Source of the DNA: RGIG2134 sp964461115 | GTDB lineage: Bacteria > Cyanobacteriota > Vampirovibrionia > Gastranaerophilales > Gastranaerophilaceae | Direction of reading: 5' to 3' | DNA length: 64,000 nt | Assembly (NCBI GenBank): GCA_964461115.1 | Contig: CAYWSX010000007.1 | Coordinates: 32,608-96,607 of the forward strand | Shown here: positions 34,304 through 42,424 of the stretch, piece by piece | Layout of the letters: every line of letters begins with the position of its first letter | How positions within the stretch are numbered: position 1 is the first letter of the stretch | Position numbers and translations under genes: made by a program | Notes under the pieces: model-generated | Seen by the model: the letters and a program-made list of their open reading frames with translations, nothing else | Databases searched by the model: none | What the model was told of the DNA's origin: nothing

Positions 34304-35014
34304 ATGAGAAAAATTTTAAATATAGCTTTGAGCGTAATGATGTTAGCTTCAATTGCTGCGCCGTTGGCTGCATCAGCAGCTCCTGTGCGTTCATATAGCG
34401 CTAATGTTCAATCTAAAAGAATGTCCAAAGGGACTACAATTAAGTTAAAAATGCTTGATCCTGTTTCTACAGTTGATTCCGGTAAGGGCGATATGTATCA
34501 AGCGATGCTTATGGATGATAAAGTCGATGACGGTATAATGATTTTGCCGAAAGGCACTATTTTTAGAGGAACGGTTGACGCAGTTGTTCCTGCAAAACGC
34601 GTTTCTCGTGGAGCTGTACTTTATATGAGTATAGACCATGTTGTTACCCCTACAGGGCGTCAGGTTCCGCTTAAAACGGGCTTGATGAGTAACGGTATTG
34701 TCATTACAACTGATGGCGGCATTAAAGCCGGCGGAAACTATGGATACGCATTGCAGCAAAACTGGGAAACGGCTACAAACGTCATGGGTAAATGTATTGA
34801 CTGGGGTGTAGATATCGGTGACAAAGTTTTGTGGGGCTGGCCTAAGTATTTGACAATTCCTGTGGGCGCTGTTGCCGGAACGGTTGGAAGTTTCGGATAC
34901 TATGCAGGCGACGCGGTTGTGGATTTATTCAAAAAAGGCGGAAACGTCACGTTTCACCAAGGTTCTGTAATAGATTTTATACTAACTGACTCAGTAGATG
35001 TTCCGGTGAACTGA
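34304..35014 (+). CDS. secreted protein related to the paralogs at 7843/8291
   Basis: 236 residues with a signal peptide (MRKILNIALSVMMLASIAAP, cleavage after ASA). The mature part has KGTTIKLKMLDPVSTVDS, a variable segment, DGIMILPKGTIFRGTVDAVV and VLYMSIDHVVTPTGRQVPLK. This is the same order of motifs as the two small proteins near 8 kb. A glycine-rich hydrophobic region near 180-205 may associate with membrane. AAAGGGGAG before the ATG. Function unknown; envelope location inferred. Confidence 0.6.
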   Translation: MRKILNIALSVMMLASIAAPLAASAAPVRSYSANVQSKRMSKGTTIKLKMLDPVSTVDSGKGDMYQAMLMDDKVDDGIMILPKGTIFRGTVDAVVPAKRVSRGAVLYMSIDHVVTPTGRQVPLKTGLMSNGIVITTDGGIKAGGNYGYALQQNWETATNVMGKCIDWGVDIGDKVLWGWPKYLTIPVGAVAGTVGSFGYYAGDAVVDLFKKGGNVTFHQGSVIDFILTDSVDVPVN

Positions 35015-35015
35015 T

Positions 35016-35519
35016 ATGTTTTATTTAGGAAGATATAAAACGGAAAAACGAATTGCCTCCATTTTGAGAAAGAAAAAATGGCAATTATGCTGTGCAGAAT
35101 CATGCACAGGCGGGCTTATCAGCTCCAGGATGACGGATTTGTCAGGAAGTTCTGAATTTATCTCGTCTAATTTTGTCACCTACTCTAATGAAGCAAAAGT
35201 TAAATATTTGAGTGTGAGTGATTATACAATCTCGAGATGCGGTGCTGTAAGCTCTGAAACGGCTTCGGAAATGGCTGAAGGCTTGCAAAAAATTACAGGC
35301 TGCGATGTTGCAATAGCTACAACAGGGATTGCAGGTCCAACAGGCGGTAGCGGTGAAAAGCCTGTCGGGACTATTTTTGTCGCTGTCAGAGTAAAAGACA
35401 AAGCTGTTGTAAAACGCTTTAATCTTAATCCGAATTACTCTCGTACAAAGATGAAGAGACGTTTTGCAAGACGCGCCCTAGAGCTTTTGTTAGAGCAATT
35501 GAATAATTTCGAAAATTAG
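35016..35519 (+). CDS. CinA C-terminal domain (nicotinamide-nucleotide amidase, PncC type)
   Basis: 167 residues, only the CinA-C domain: AESCTGGLISSRMTDLSGSS, NFVTYSNEAKVKYL, GAVSSETASEMAEG, ATTGIAGPTGG and KPVGTIFVAV. It deamidates NMN in pyridine nucleotide salvage. The N-terminal MoaB-like domain of full CinA is absent, as in PncC proteins. It begins one base after the preceding secreted-protein gene. Confidence 0.93.
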   Translation: MFYLGRYKTEKRIASILRKKKWQLCCAESCTGGLISSRMTDLSGSSEFISSNFVTYSNEAKVKYLSVSDYTISRCGAVSSETASEMAEGLQKITGCDVAIATTGIAGPTGGSGEKPVGTIFVAVRVKDKAVVKRFNLNPNYSRTKMKRRFARRALELLLEQLNNFEN

Positions 35520-35565
35520 CTTATATTATCAAAGTAAAATAAAGATGAAGACATTGGGGAAAACT

Positions 35566-36483
35566 ATGTTTAAAAGTATAAGACAATCATTTGGTATAGT
35601 CGGGAAAAACCTTATTTTGGCGCAGCCTTTTATATTGTTTTTGCTTGTGATTTCACTTTTGGGCGGCGGGCTGTACGGTGTACAGGGCAACCCGATTGCT
35701 TTTATTGTTTTTGCTCTTTCTTTGATTATGTTGTCGGTCGCTTTTATGGCGGGTTGGTTCTATATGACAAAAAAGACGATTGAATTCGAAGAAGATAAAT
35801 CTATGCCTGACGAGGAAAAGGCTGTTAAATCTTTCGGACTTATTAAGCATTTTTTTCCGGGTGTTGGTGAATATTTTATAAACATGATTGGTTTGTCAAT
35901 TTTATATTTGATTTTAACAGCATTGATTTCTTTTGCGGCGTTTAAATTCGGCATGCACATGTTTGGAAATCCAAATGTTGATATAATGAAACTTAATTCA
36001 ATGCATGGCTCATATCCTGAGTTAAATTCATATTTTGCTTCGCTTCCTGAGAGGCAGCTATACTCGCTTACAAGCTGGTTTGCATTTTTGTCTTTGGTCA
36101 GCTTCGCATTTCAGTTTTTGACGCTCTGGTGGGTGCCTGCGCTTTATTACAGCACGAAAAATCCGTTTTTGGCGTTCGGATATTCCGTAAAATTCCTTTT
36201 TCATAAGTTCGGCGCTTCATTAGGAATATTTTTCTTCCTGTTGTTGTTTAATTTTGCCGTATCGGTTGTAAATTCCGCGTTAGCAAGCAATGTGTGGCTT
36301 TCTTTAATCGGATTTATTTTATTTTTCTATTATGCAACTTATTTTGTTGTGTTAATATTTTTATACTATGGAAAGCACACAAAAATCAGAGAACACGTAT
36401 ATTCGCCCGCAGATTATATCGATAACGGGACCGACATCGACGGGCAAAAGCTCGCTGGCGGTGAGGATAGCACAGAAGCTTAA
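35566..36483 (+). CDS. multipass membrane protein of unknown function
   Basis: 305 residues with five or six hydrophobic segments (about 17-35, 42-62, 105-130, 170-195, 220-240, 250-275) and a hydrophilic tail. The ATG at 35566 follows GGGGA; an earlier ATG at 35545 has no signal. No family is certain; the layout resembles DUF-type bacterial membrane proteins. Its last 116 bp overlap the start of miaA in another frame, and the overlapped part encodes the hydrophilic tail (SPADYIDNGTDID). Confidence 0.7.
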   Translation: MFKSIRQSFGIVGKNLILAQPFILFLLVISLLGGGLYGVQGNPIAFIVFALSLIMLSVAFMAGWFYMTKKTIEFEEDKSMPDEEKAVKSFGLIKHFFPGVGEYFINMIGLSILYLILTALISFAAFKFGMHMFGNPNVDIMKLNSMHGSYPELNSYFASLPERQLYSLTSWFAFLSLVSFAFQFLTLWWVPALYYSTKNPFLAFGYSVKFLFHKFGASLGIFFFLLLFNFAVSVVNSALASNVWLSLIGFILFFYYATYFVVLIFLYYGKHTKIREHVYSPADYIDNGTDIDGQKLAGGEDSTEA

Positions 36484-37327
36484 TACTGAGATAATTTCGG
36501 CAGATTCGCGGCAGGTGTATAAAGAGTTTGATATTGCTACAGCTAAAATTGCTGCTGATGAAACGGGTGGTATAAAACACTCTTTGATTGATGTTTTGAG
36601 CCCTGATGAAGAGTTTTCAGCAGGAAATTTTGCTCAAATGGCTCGTAATATAGTTTCAAACTTATCTTTAAGCGGAAAAATCCCGATTATTGCAGGCGGG
36701 ACGGGATTATATCTAAAAATGCTTTTAGACGGTATGGAAATGCCTGAAAGTGAACCCGATGAAGCACTGCGTCAAGAATTAGAAAATATTGTGCAAAATG
36801 ATGGAAATGAAGCTTTATATAAAATTTTGATTGATTTAGACTCGGAGTTTGCTCAAAAATTACACCCTAACGATACATATAAGGTTATGCGTTCGATTGA
36901 GATTTTAAAACATACCGGAAAGTCGATGGCAGAGTCGCGAGGAGTAGGCGAAAGCCGGTATGATGTGTTGAAAATCTGTCTCAGCGCGAGAGACCGGGAC
37001 TTTTTATATAAACGCATAAATAAACGCGTAGATTTGATGATGGAAAAAGGACTGGAAAAAGAGGCGCGGGATTTGTATGAAAAATACCCTAATAGCAATG
37101 CGTTTTCTAACACAATCGGTTACCAAGAGTTTATCCCCTATTTTAATAGTAAATGCAGCCTTGCGGAAGTCACTGAAAAAATCAAACGCAATACTCGAAG
37201 ATACGCAAAACGACAATTGACGTGGTTTAGGGCGCAGGAGCATATTCACTGGTTTTATATTGATGAAATGGGTTCTGCTGAAATTGAGGCTGAAGTTTTT
37301 GAGTTAATTTCGAAATGGAAAGCATAA
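36368..37327 (+). CDS. miaA: tRNA dimethylallyltransferase
   Basis: 319 residues. The P-loop ITGPTSTGKSSLAV lies at 18-31, then ISADSRQVYKEFDIATAK, GGIKHSLIDVLSPDEEFS and IPIIAGGTGLYLKMLLDG near 115. NTRRYAKRQLTWFRAQEHIHW lies near the C-terminus. It adds dimethylallyl to A37 of tRNAs reading UNN codons. No alternative start exists between the ATG at 36368 and the P-loop, so the 116-bp overlap with the upstream membrane gene appears real. Confidence 0.95.
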   Translation: MESTQKSENTYIRPQIISITGPTSTGKSSLAVRIAQKLNTEIISADSRQVYKEFDIATAKIAADETGGIKHSLIDVLSPDEEFSAGNFAQMARNIVSNLSLSGKIPIIAGGTGLYLKMLLDGMEMPESEPDEALRQELENIVQNDGNEALYKILIDLDSEFAQKLHPNDTYKVMRSIEILKHTGKSMAESRGVGESRYDVLKICLSARDRDFLYKRINKRVDLMMEKGLEKEARDLYEKYPNSNAFSNTIGYQEFIPYFNSKCSLAEVTEKIKRNTRRYAKRQLTWFRAQEHIHWFYIDEMGSAEIEAEVFELISKWKA

Positions 37328-37708
37328 AAAAAATGTTTGTCATTTTCGACAAACATTAAATAAACACGAGGATATTAAGAGAGAGAGTATAAAATTTGTT
37401 TTTATTCGCAGCTTTGAGAAATTGCTTTGAATATATTTGAACTTCCTTAGAACTTTTATTCCGTTCCTTACTCTTATATAAAGTATTTTTTCTCGCTAAA
37501 ATTGCGTGGCAAAGATAGCCAAATTTAAGCTGAAAAAGAAAAAGACGAATTGTTAAATATTAAGTATATAAATATGAATTAAAAATTAGTAGTTTTTTAG
37601 AGATTTTTCTTGAAAAACGGAAGTTACATATCTTAACAAAGCGCGCAAAGTCAAAAATTAGAAGTTTTGTAGGATGATTTTTAACTAAGATTGTAGTATA
37701 GTAAGCTT
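37328..37708. other. AT-rich intergenic region
   Basis: No gene is seen on either strand. The start holds a hairpin (37332-37357, listed separately). The rest is AT-rich with a short G+C-containing patch near 37510. A TATAGT close to 37695 could be the -10 for the YitT gene. Confidence 0.6.
37332..37357. terminator. hairpin after miaA
   Basis: AATGTTTGTC / GACAAACATT stem with a six-base loop. The homopolymer run is A-rich on the 5' side, so a T-tract exists only in the minus-strand reading; its action on the plus strand is doubtful. Confidence 0.45.
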
Positions 37709-38551
37709 ATGAAGAGTAAGATACGCACAACTGTCGGAAATTTATCGTTTATTACTATAGGCGCAGCAATTGCCGCTGCAGCACTTGAGGGCTTTTTGGT
37801 TCCAAATACGATTATTGATGGCGGAATAATTGGTATTTCGATTATGGTTGATTTTATTTTGAAAAACGTCCCGCTCGGTGTCGTAATTTTCTGTTTGAAC
37901 ATGCCATTTATCTTCCTTGCGTTGAAAAAATTTGGTAAACGTTTTGTTTTTAATACTTTTTGGGGGATTTCGTGCCTGGCGATTTTTGTATCGCTTATGC
38001 ATGGACACAGAGTTACGGATGATTTGATTCTTGCTGCTGTTTTCGGAGGAGTTATTCTCGGAATTGGTGTGGGGCTTATTCTTAGAAATAACGGTTCTTT
38101 GGACGGCACGGAGATTATTGCAATCAGACTTGCCAAAAAGTTCGGTTTTTCAATCGGTGAAATCATAATGACATTCAATCTTTTTATATTTTTCTCGGCA
38201 GGTTTCTTGTTTGGTCCTGATCGTGCGATGTATTCGACTTTGACCTATTTTATTGCATACAAAGTTATAGATGTTGTTTTGGAAGGTTTAAACGAGAGCA
38301 AATCGGTTTGGGTGGTTACGGATTATTCAAAAGAGATGGGGGACAGCATTATTGAGCAGATGGACGCTAGCGTTACATATATAGATGCAGAAGGCGGATA
38401 CTCCGGACAGCCAAAGCGGATTGTATATTGTGTTATTTCCAGGCTGGAAGTTGCAAAGTTGAAGCAGCTTGTTAAAGATGTTGACCCGACGGCGTTTATT
38501 TCTATTGAAAACGTGCATGAAGTCGAAGGTATCAGGGTTAAGCGCAGATAG
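37709..38551 (+). CDS. YitT-family membrane protein (DUF161 + DUF2179)
   Basis: 280 residues: five hydrophobic helices in the first 175, with the family motif DGGIIGISIMVDFI near 36. LRNNGSLDGTEIIAIRLAKK lies near 130. A C-terminal cytosolic domain (about 195-280) reads VTYIDAEGGYSGQPKRIVYC and DPTAFISIENVHEVEG. The family is widespread, function unsettled. It is followed by a small lipoprotein gene 15 bases later. Confidence 0.9.
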   Translation: MKSKIRTTVGNLSFITIGAAIAAAALEGFLVPNTIIDGGIIGISIMVDFILKNVPLGVVIFCLNMPFIFLALKKFGKRFVFNTFWGISCLAIFVSLMHGHRVTDDLILAAVFGGVILGIGVGLILRNNGSLDGTEIIAIRLAKKFGFSIGEIIMTFNLFIFFSAGFLFGPDRAMYSTLTYFIAYKVIDVVLEGLNESKSVWVVTDYSKEMGDSIIEQMDASVTYIDAEGGYSGQPKRIVYCVISRLEVAKLKQLVKDVDPTAFISIENVHEVEGIRVKRR

Positions 38552-38566
38552 GCAGATATACTGATT

Positions 38567-38776
38567 ATGAAAAGATTTGTGTCTATATTATGTGTTTTGG
38601 GAATTAGCACTTTTTGTACTGCATGTGATACAATTGACGCAGTAAATCCTGTTGTTCAGGCGGGCAAAATGCAAATGCAAGCAAAAGAAACAACGGATGA
38701 AGTTACGCAAATTAAGCAATATGCTGTTGAAATGCAGCGAAGAGAAATGAAACAATTGAAAAACAGCGAGGAATAA
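38567..38776 (+). CDS. small lipoprotein
   Basis: 69 residues: MKRFVSILCVLGISTFCTAC is a lipoprotein signal with lipidated Cys at residue 20. A short helical charged tail follows (TTDEVTQIKQYAVEMQRR). It resembles small Lpp-like or entericidin-like lipoproteins only in layout. It lies between YitT and leuC, ending two bases before the latter. Confidence 0.65.
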   Translation: MKRFVSILCVLGISTFCTACDTIDAVNPVVQAGKMQMQAKETTDEVTQIKQYAVEMQRREMKQLKNSEE

Positions 38777-38778
38777 TT

Positions 38779-40047
38779 ATGACACGAGCTATGAATATTA
38801 CAGAAAAAATACTTGCAGCGCATGCAGGCTTGGATGAAGTAAAACCAGGAGATTTGATTACTGCAAAAGTCGATATTACCCTCGCAAACGATATTACAGG
38901 CCCGGTTGCAATAAATGAGTTTAAAAAAATCGGTGTAGATAAGGTTTTTGATAGCGAACGTGTTGTTTTTGTACCCGACCATTTTGTGCCGAATAAAGAT
39001 ATTAAATCTGCTGAGCAGGCGAAACTTGTTCGTGAATTTTCGCGTGAGCAAAATCTTCGCCACTACTTTGAGGTAGGCAGAATGGGTATCGAGCATGCAC
39101 TTTTACCGGACAAAGGAATTGTAACGGCAGGTGACGTCGTTCTGGGCGCAGACTCTCATACTTGCACATACGGAGCATTGGGTGCATTCTCAACGGGTGT
39201 GGGTTCAACAGACCTTGCTTGTGCGATGGCGAGCGGAGAAACTTGGCTGAAAGTTCCTTCTGCAATAAAAGTGGAATTTAACGGCAAGCTCAACAAATGG
39301 GTGAGTGCAAAAGATCTTATTTTGCACCTTATCGGTGATATTGGTGTGGACGGGGCTCTTTATCAAACGCTGGAAATCGGTGGAAACGTAATTGAAGAAA
39401 TGGAAATGGACGGGCGTTTTACTATCTGTAATATGGCTATTGAAGCCGGTGCAAAAAACGGCATTATTGCTCCTGACGCGAAAACTCTACAATTTCTTGA
39501 AGGAAGAAGTATTCGAGAGCCTAAAATTTATAAAAGTGATGAAAATGCAGAATACGGAAGAATTATTAAATATAACTGTGCTGATATTGAGCCTACTGTT
39601 GCATTTCCGCATTTGCCTGAAAATACAAGACCGATTTCTAAAGTTGGCGATGTGAAAATCCATCAGTCTATAATCGGAAGCTGTACAAACGGACGTTTAA
39701 GCGATTTACAGGCAGCGGCAGAAATTTTAAAGGGCAGAAAAGTTCATGAAGATGTGCGTTTGATTGTGTTCCCTGGAACGCAGGAAATTTTGCTCAAAGC
39801 AATGGAGCTTGGCTATGTGCAGACAATCATTGAAGCACAGGGAGCAGTTTCTACACCTACTTGCGGACCTTGTTTGGGCGGGCATTCAGGCATTTTGGCG
39901 GCCGGAGAGCGTGCTATTTCAACAACAAACCGTAACTTTGTAGGCAGAATGGGGCATGTGGATAGTGAAGTATATCTGGCGAGTCCTGCTGTTGCTGCCG
40001 CAAGCGCGGTTTTAGGCAGAATAGCTTCTCCCGATGAACTTGATTAA
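38779..40047 (+). CDS. leuC: 3-isopropylmalate dehydratase large subunit (LeuC/HacA type)
   Basis: 422 residues, the short aconitase-family form. The 4Fe-4S cysteines are in IGSCTNGR near 302 and TPTCGPCLGGHSG near 362-365. Other signatures are DHFVPNKDI and GADSHTCTYGALGAFSTGVG near 117. It isomerises 2- to 3-isopropylmalate for leucine synthesis, or homoaconitate in related forms. The small subunit leuD is not adjacent; the next gene is convergent and starts one base away. GAGGAA is close to the ATG. Confidence 0.9.
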   Translation: MTRAMNITEKILAAHAGLDEVKPGDLITAKVDITLANDITGPVAINEFKKIGVDKVFDSERVVFVPDHFVPNKDIKSAEQAKLVREFSREQNLRHYFEVGRMGIEHALLPDKGIVTAGDVVLGADSHTCTYGALGAFSTGVGSTDLACAMASGETWLKVPSAIKVEFNGKLNKWVSAKDLILHLIGDIGVDGALYQTLEIGGNVIEEMEMDGRFTICNMAIEAGAKNGIIAPDAKTLQFLEGRSIREPKIYKSDENAEYGRIIKYNCADIEPTVAFPHLPENTRPISKVGDVKIHQSIIGSCTNGRLSDLQAAAEILKGRKVHEDVRLIVFPGTQEILLKAMELGYVQTIIEAQGAVSTPTCGPCLGGHSGILAAGERAISTTNRNFVGRMGHVDSEVYLASPAVAAASAVLGRIASPDELD

Positions 40048-41097
40048 TTAATGTCGATGGCAATGGTCATGGTTTCGGTACCCCATACCCGCCCTGTATC
40101 CGGAAAATAAGTAAAACACAGGAAGAACGGGCTCAATCCATTTTAAGCCTGACAATACCCCTGCTGTCGCGATATCATCTACATGCATACACATATCGGC
40201 TCCTTCGGGAGTTCTTTCATCATAGATTTTTTTAAAGTTTAAATCCTGATGTTTCTTTTTTAACACCATAGGGTCGATAATTTTTTTACTCAGATAGTTT
40301 GCGATAAAGCTTCCGCCGATTATGCCTGTTGCGACTATTCCTCCAATCATGGTAAAGAATTTTTTTGCAGGCGTAATTTTTTTGATAAGATCATGTTTTT
40401 TCAGTGCCTCCAGACCAAAAAGAGCTGCACCTGCACCTACGTTGCAAAGGAAAATGTTGGCAAAATATTGGTAGAAGCCTTCTTTGATTCTGTCTGAATT
40501 ATTTGCTTTTTTGTGAGGGCTGCGGTCTGCAATCATCCCCGCACCGACGCCAGCCGCGACAGGAACAAGCCCCAGAAGCGACAAGCGTCCGATTTCGGAG
40601 AAAATCTCTTTTGAAGAAAGTTCTTCATTTTTTCCGAGCAGTGTATCGAGAAGCTCTTTTGCACTTTCTTCGTTTTTCAGCTTTTTTCGAAGTTTATGGA
40701 CTTCTTTTAGCGATAAGGCTTTAGTCTTTGCCTTGTTCAGTATGCTTTTAAGTTCGACATCAGACTTTGCAAGCCCTGTGTAATTTTTTATTGCTTGTAC
40801 TTGCTCTTTGAGTATATCAGCTTTATTTTCGGCCTCGATAAGTCCGTTAAAAATCCTTTTTCCGCCTACAGAAAGACCCCTTGCCGAAATTAGTGATGCA
40901 GCTGAGACAACGGAGAGGATGACAAGGTTTCTAATTGCTCTTTTCTTTTTAGGTTCGCAATCTTTGTGTTTTTTGATAAAAACGTCATGTGTTCCAAGAA
41001 GGGCGGAAGTTCCTATAAGTACAGCAGGTGCTGCATTTGAGATCTTGTTAACTATTAGAGGCTGGTCAATATATTTGGCAAAGCTTCCGATATTCAT
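40048..41097 (-). CDS. membrane protein with His-rich C-terminus, DtxR-controlled by position
   Basis: 349 residues with about five hydrophobic segments (near 23-40, 55-75, 175-195, 215-235, 250-270), a charged helical part near 85-160, and a C-terminus ending YRNHDHCHRH. The metal-binding tail and the DtxR-type operator over its promoter suggest a role in metal handling, though no transporter family is recognised. The gene lies downstream of the regulator gene in the same direction and abuts leuC tail to tail. Confidence 0.6.
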   Translation of the reverse strand: MNIGSFAKYIDQPLIVNKISNAAPAVLIGTSALLGTHDVFIKKHKDCEPKKKRAIRNLVILSVVSAASLISARGLSVGGKRIFNGLIEAENKADILKEQVQAIKNYTGLAKSDVELKSILNKAKTKALSLKEVHKLRKKLKNEESAKELLDTLLGKNEELSSKEIFSEIGRLSLLGLVPVAAGVGAGMIADRSPHKKANNSDRIKEGFYQYFANIFLCNVGAGAALFGLEALKKHDLIKKITPAKKFFTMIGGIVATGIIGGSFIANYLSKKIIDPMVLKKKHQDLNFKKIYDERTPEGADMCMHVDDIATAGVLSGLKWIEPVLPVFYLFSGYRAGMGYRNHDHCHRH

Positions 41098-41117
41098 AGC
41101 AATTAATATTCCATAAG

Positions 41118-41135
41118 AGTTAGGCTGACCTAACT
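41118..41135. promoter_or_regulatory. DtxR/IdeR/MntR-type operator
   Basis: AGTTAGG-CTGA-CCTAACT is a perfect inverted repeat whose TTAGG/CCTAA half-sites match the DtxR-family consensus. It overlaps the -10 of the promoter driving the His-rich membrane gene, the expected geometry for metal-dependent repression. The adjacent gene encodes a DtxR-family protein. Confidence 0.8.
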
Positions 41136-41161
41136 TTAAAATAAAAAAATATAATTGTCAA
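41133..41161 (-). promoter_or_regulatory. promoter of His-rich membrane protein gene
   Basis: On the minus strand TTGACA (41156-41161), a 17-bp spacer and TAAAGT (41133-41138); the start codon is 36 bp further. The operator overlaps the -10. Confidence 0.7.
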
Positions 41162-41167
41162 TACAAT

Positions 41168-41599
41168 TTAAAATAATTCTTTAATTTTTGTTAAAAATTG
41201 AGTATTATTTTCCTCTTTATCCAGGGCTGCAAGGAAAATTTTAAGGCGTCTTGTTGTGTCATCGGACATTATATGTTCAATCTGGCAGGCGAAGTCTGCT
41301 GCGTCTTCTTCTTCCAGCATAAGTGCTTTGGAGAAGAATTTTACAAGCAGATTATGTTTTTCGACGATGTTTTGCGCTACTTTTATTCCGTCAGAGGTTA
41401 GGGTAATCGGTGCATATGGTTTGTAGTTGATTAAATTTAATTCATTTAAATTTCGAAGAGCCTCACTTACAGAGGATTTTTTTACCGAGAGGTGCTCGGC
41501 GATTTGGCTTGTTCTTGCTTGGCGGTTTTCTTTTTGAAAAAGATAAATAGCCTCAAGGTAATCTTCTAAGCTTGCACTTATTTCGATTTTTTTACTCAT
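41168..41599 (-). CDS. DtxR/MntR-family metal-dependent repressor
   Basis: 143 residues. N-terminal winged HTH: LEDYLEAIYLFQKENRQART, SQIAEHLSVKKSSVSEALRN and NYKPYAPITLTSDG. Metal-binding/dimerisation helices: VEKHNLLVKFFSKAL and DFACQIEHIMSDDTTRRL, containing the expected Glu/His/Cys ligands. The short length, without an SH3 domain, matches MntR-type proteins. It is divergent from the perR-like gene and upstream of the gene whose promoter carries its likely operator. Confidence 0.92.
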   Translation of the reverse strand: MSKKIEISASLEDYLEAIYLFQKENRQARTSQIAEHLSVKKSSVSEALRNLNELNLINYKPYAPITLTSDGIKVAQNIVEKHNLLVKFFSKALMLEEEDAADFACQIEHIMSDDTTRRLKIFLAALDKEENNTQFLTKIKELF

Positions 41600-41644
41600 G
41601 AGAGTTATTATTGCATTTTTTTTTTACATTTACAAGTATTACAC

Positions 41645-41673
41645 TTGACAAAAATAGAAATCATATATAAAAT
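41645..41673 (+). promoter_or_regulatory. promoter of perR-rubredoxin-rubrerythrin operon
   Basis: TTGACA (41645-41650), 17-bp spacer, TAAAAT (41668-41673), followed directly by a Fur/PerR-type box. Near-consensus strength. Confidence 0.85.
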
Positions 41674-41687
41674 GAGAATTATTATCA
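41673..41687. promoter_or_regulatory. Fur/PerR box
   Basis: TGAGAATTATTATCA matches the 7-1-7 consensus TGATAATNATTATCA in all but one position and sits over the -10 edge and start point, giving autorepression of the regulator and control of rubredoxin and rubrerythrin. Confidence 0.85.
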
Positions 41688-41702
41688 ATTTTGTGGTGAA
41701 GT

Positions 41703-42092
41703 ATGAATTATTCAAGGCAAAGAGAAGTAATACACGATACTTTAAAGACCAATGTCGTTCATCCGACAGCGGAATATATTCATGGAATTTTGAAGAAAAA
41801 AGACCCGAATATCAGCCTTGCAACTGTATATCGAAATTTGAATCAATTGGCGGCATCGGGAATTATCAAAAAGATAGACGGATTAGAACCGTCTGTTCAT
41901 TATGACCACAATACCCATGAACATTACCACTTTATATGTGATAAATGTAAAAAAGTTTTTGACGTGGAGGCGTCTGTTGCGCCAAACGTTAAAATAGAGA
42001 CACAAAAGCAGACCGGATTTTTAATTGTCGGACATGAAATTACATTTCACGGTTTATGTGCGGAGTGTCGCAAAACTAACAAAAATAAGTAA
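41703..42092 (+). CDS. perR: Fur-family regulator, PerR-like
   Basis: 129 residues: winged HTH with HPTAEYIHGIL and ISLATVYRNLNQLAASGII, then the regulatory-site segment HNTHEHYHFICDKCKKVFDV, and CAECRK. The two CxxC pairs make the structural zinc site. The HYHF histidines and the Asp in VFDV match PerR ligands; the position usually Asp in PerR (before HYH) is Glu here, so metal or peroxide sensitivity may differ. The operon content (rubredoxin, rubrerythrin) favours a PerR role over an iron-uptake Fur role. Confidence 0.8.
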   Translation: MNYSRQREVIHDTLKTNVVHPTAEYIHGILKKKDPNISLATVYRNLNQLAASGIIKKIDGLEPSVHYDHNTHEHYHFICDKCKKVFDVEASVAPNVKIETQKQTGFLIVGHEITFHGLCAECRKTNKNK

Positions 42093-42103
42093 AGGAGAAA
42101 ACT

Positions 42104-42244
42104 ATGAAGTACAGATGCACAGTTTGCGGATACGTTTATGACCCAGCGGAGCACGATGGAGTTGCTTTTGCAGATTTACCGGATGATTATGCATGCCCGC
42201 TTTGCGCAGTAGGCAAAGATATGTTCGAAGAGGACGAAGAATAA
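42104..42244 (+). CDS. rubredoxin
   Basis: 46 residues: KYRCTVCGYVYDP at the start and YACPLCAVGKDMFE near the end, the two CxxC knuckles for a single Fe(SCys)4 centre. The length is slightly below the usual 52-54 because the C-terminus is short. AAAGGAG precedes the ATG. It is an electron donor to rubrerythrin or a superoxide reductase in anaerobic oxidative defence; it sits between the PerR-like and rubrerythrin genes. Confidence 0.95.
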   Translation: MKYRCTVCGYVYDPAEHDGVAFADLPDDYACPLCAVGKDMFEEDEE

Positions 42245-42424
42245 AAGCGAAGCCGTAGTGAAGCCTGAAACAGCTTGACGGAAGGCCAAGGTGTGAAAGG
42301 GCAAAACGTTTTCATGCAGCGTAGCGAAGGCTGCCGGCGTATGAAATTTGAAAACGACTCAGTCAATGCTGAGGCGCTGTTGGGCAAACTTATATTTACA
42401 CAACGATTAAGGAGAATGAAAAAG
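42245..42424 (+). other. structured spacer between rubredoxin and rubrerythrin genes
   Basis: 180 bases, richer in G+C than the surroundings, with possible hairpins (CTCAG / CTGAG near 42358-42374 and a GCC / GGC pairing near 42250-42285). The rubrerythrin frame is open back to 42275, but the spacer has no ribosome binding site or coding similarity. It may be a structured RNA leader or a processed intercistronic region. Confidence 0.4.

Noticed and set aside
42275..42424. Rubrerythrin starting at 42275
   Set aside because: The frame is open but the extra 50 residues lack family similarity, and AAGGAG is placed for the ATG at 42425.
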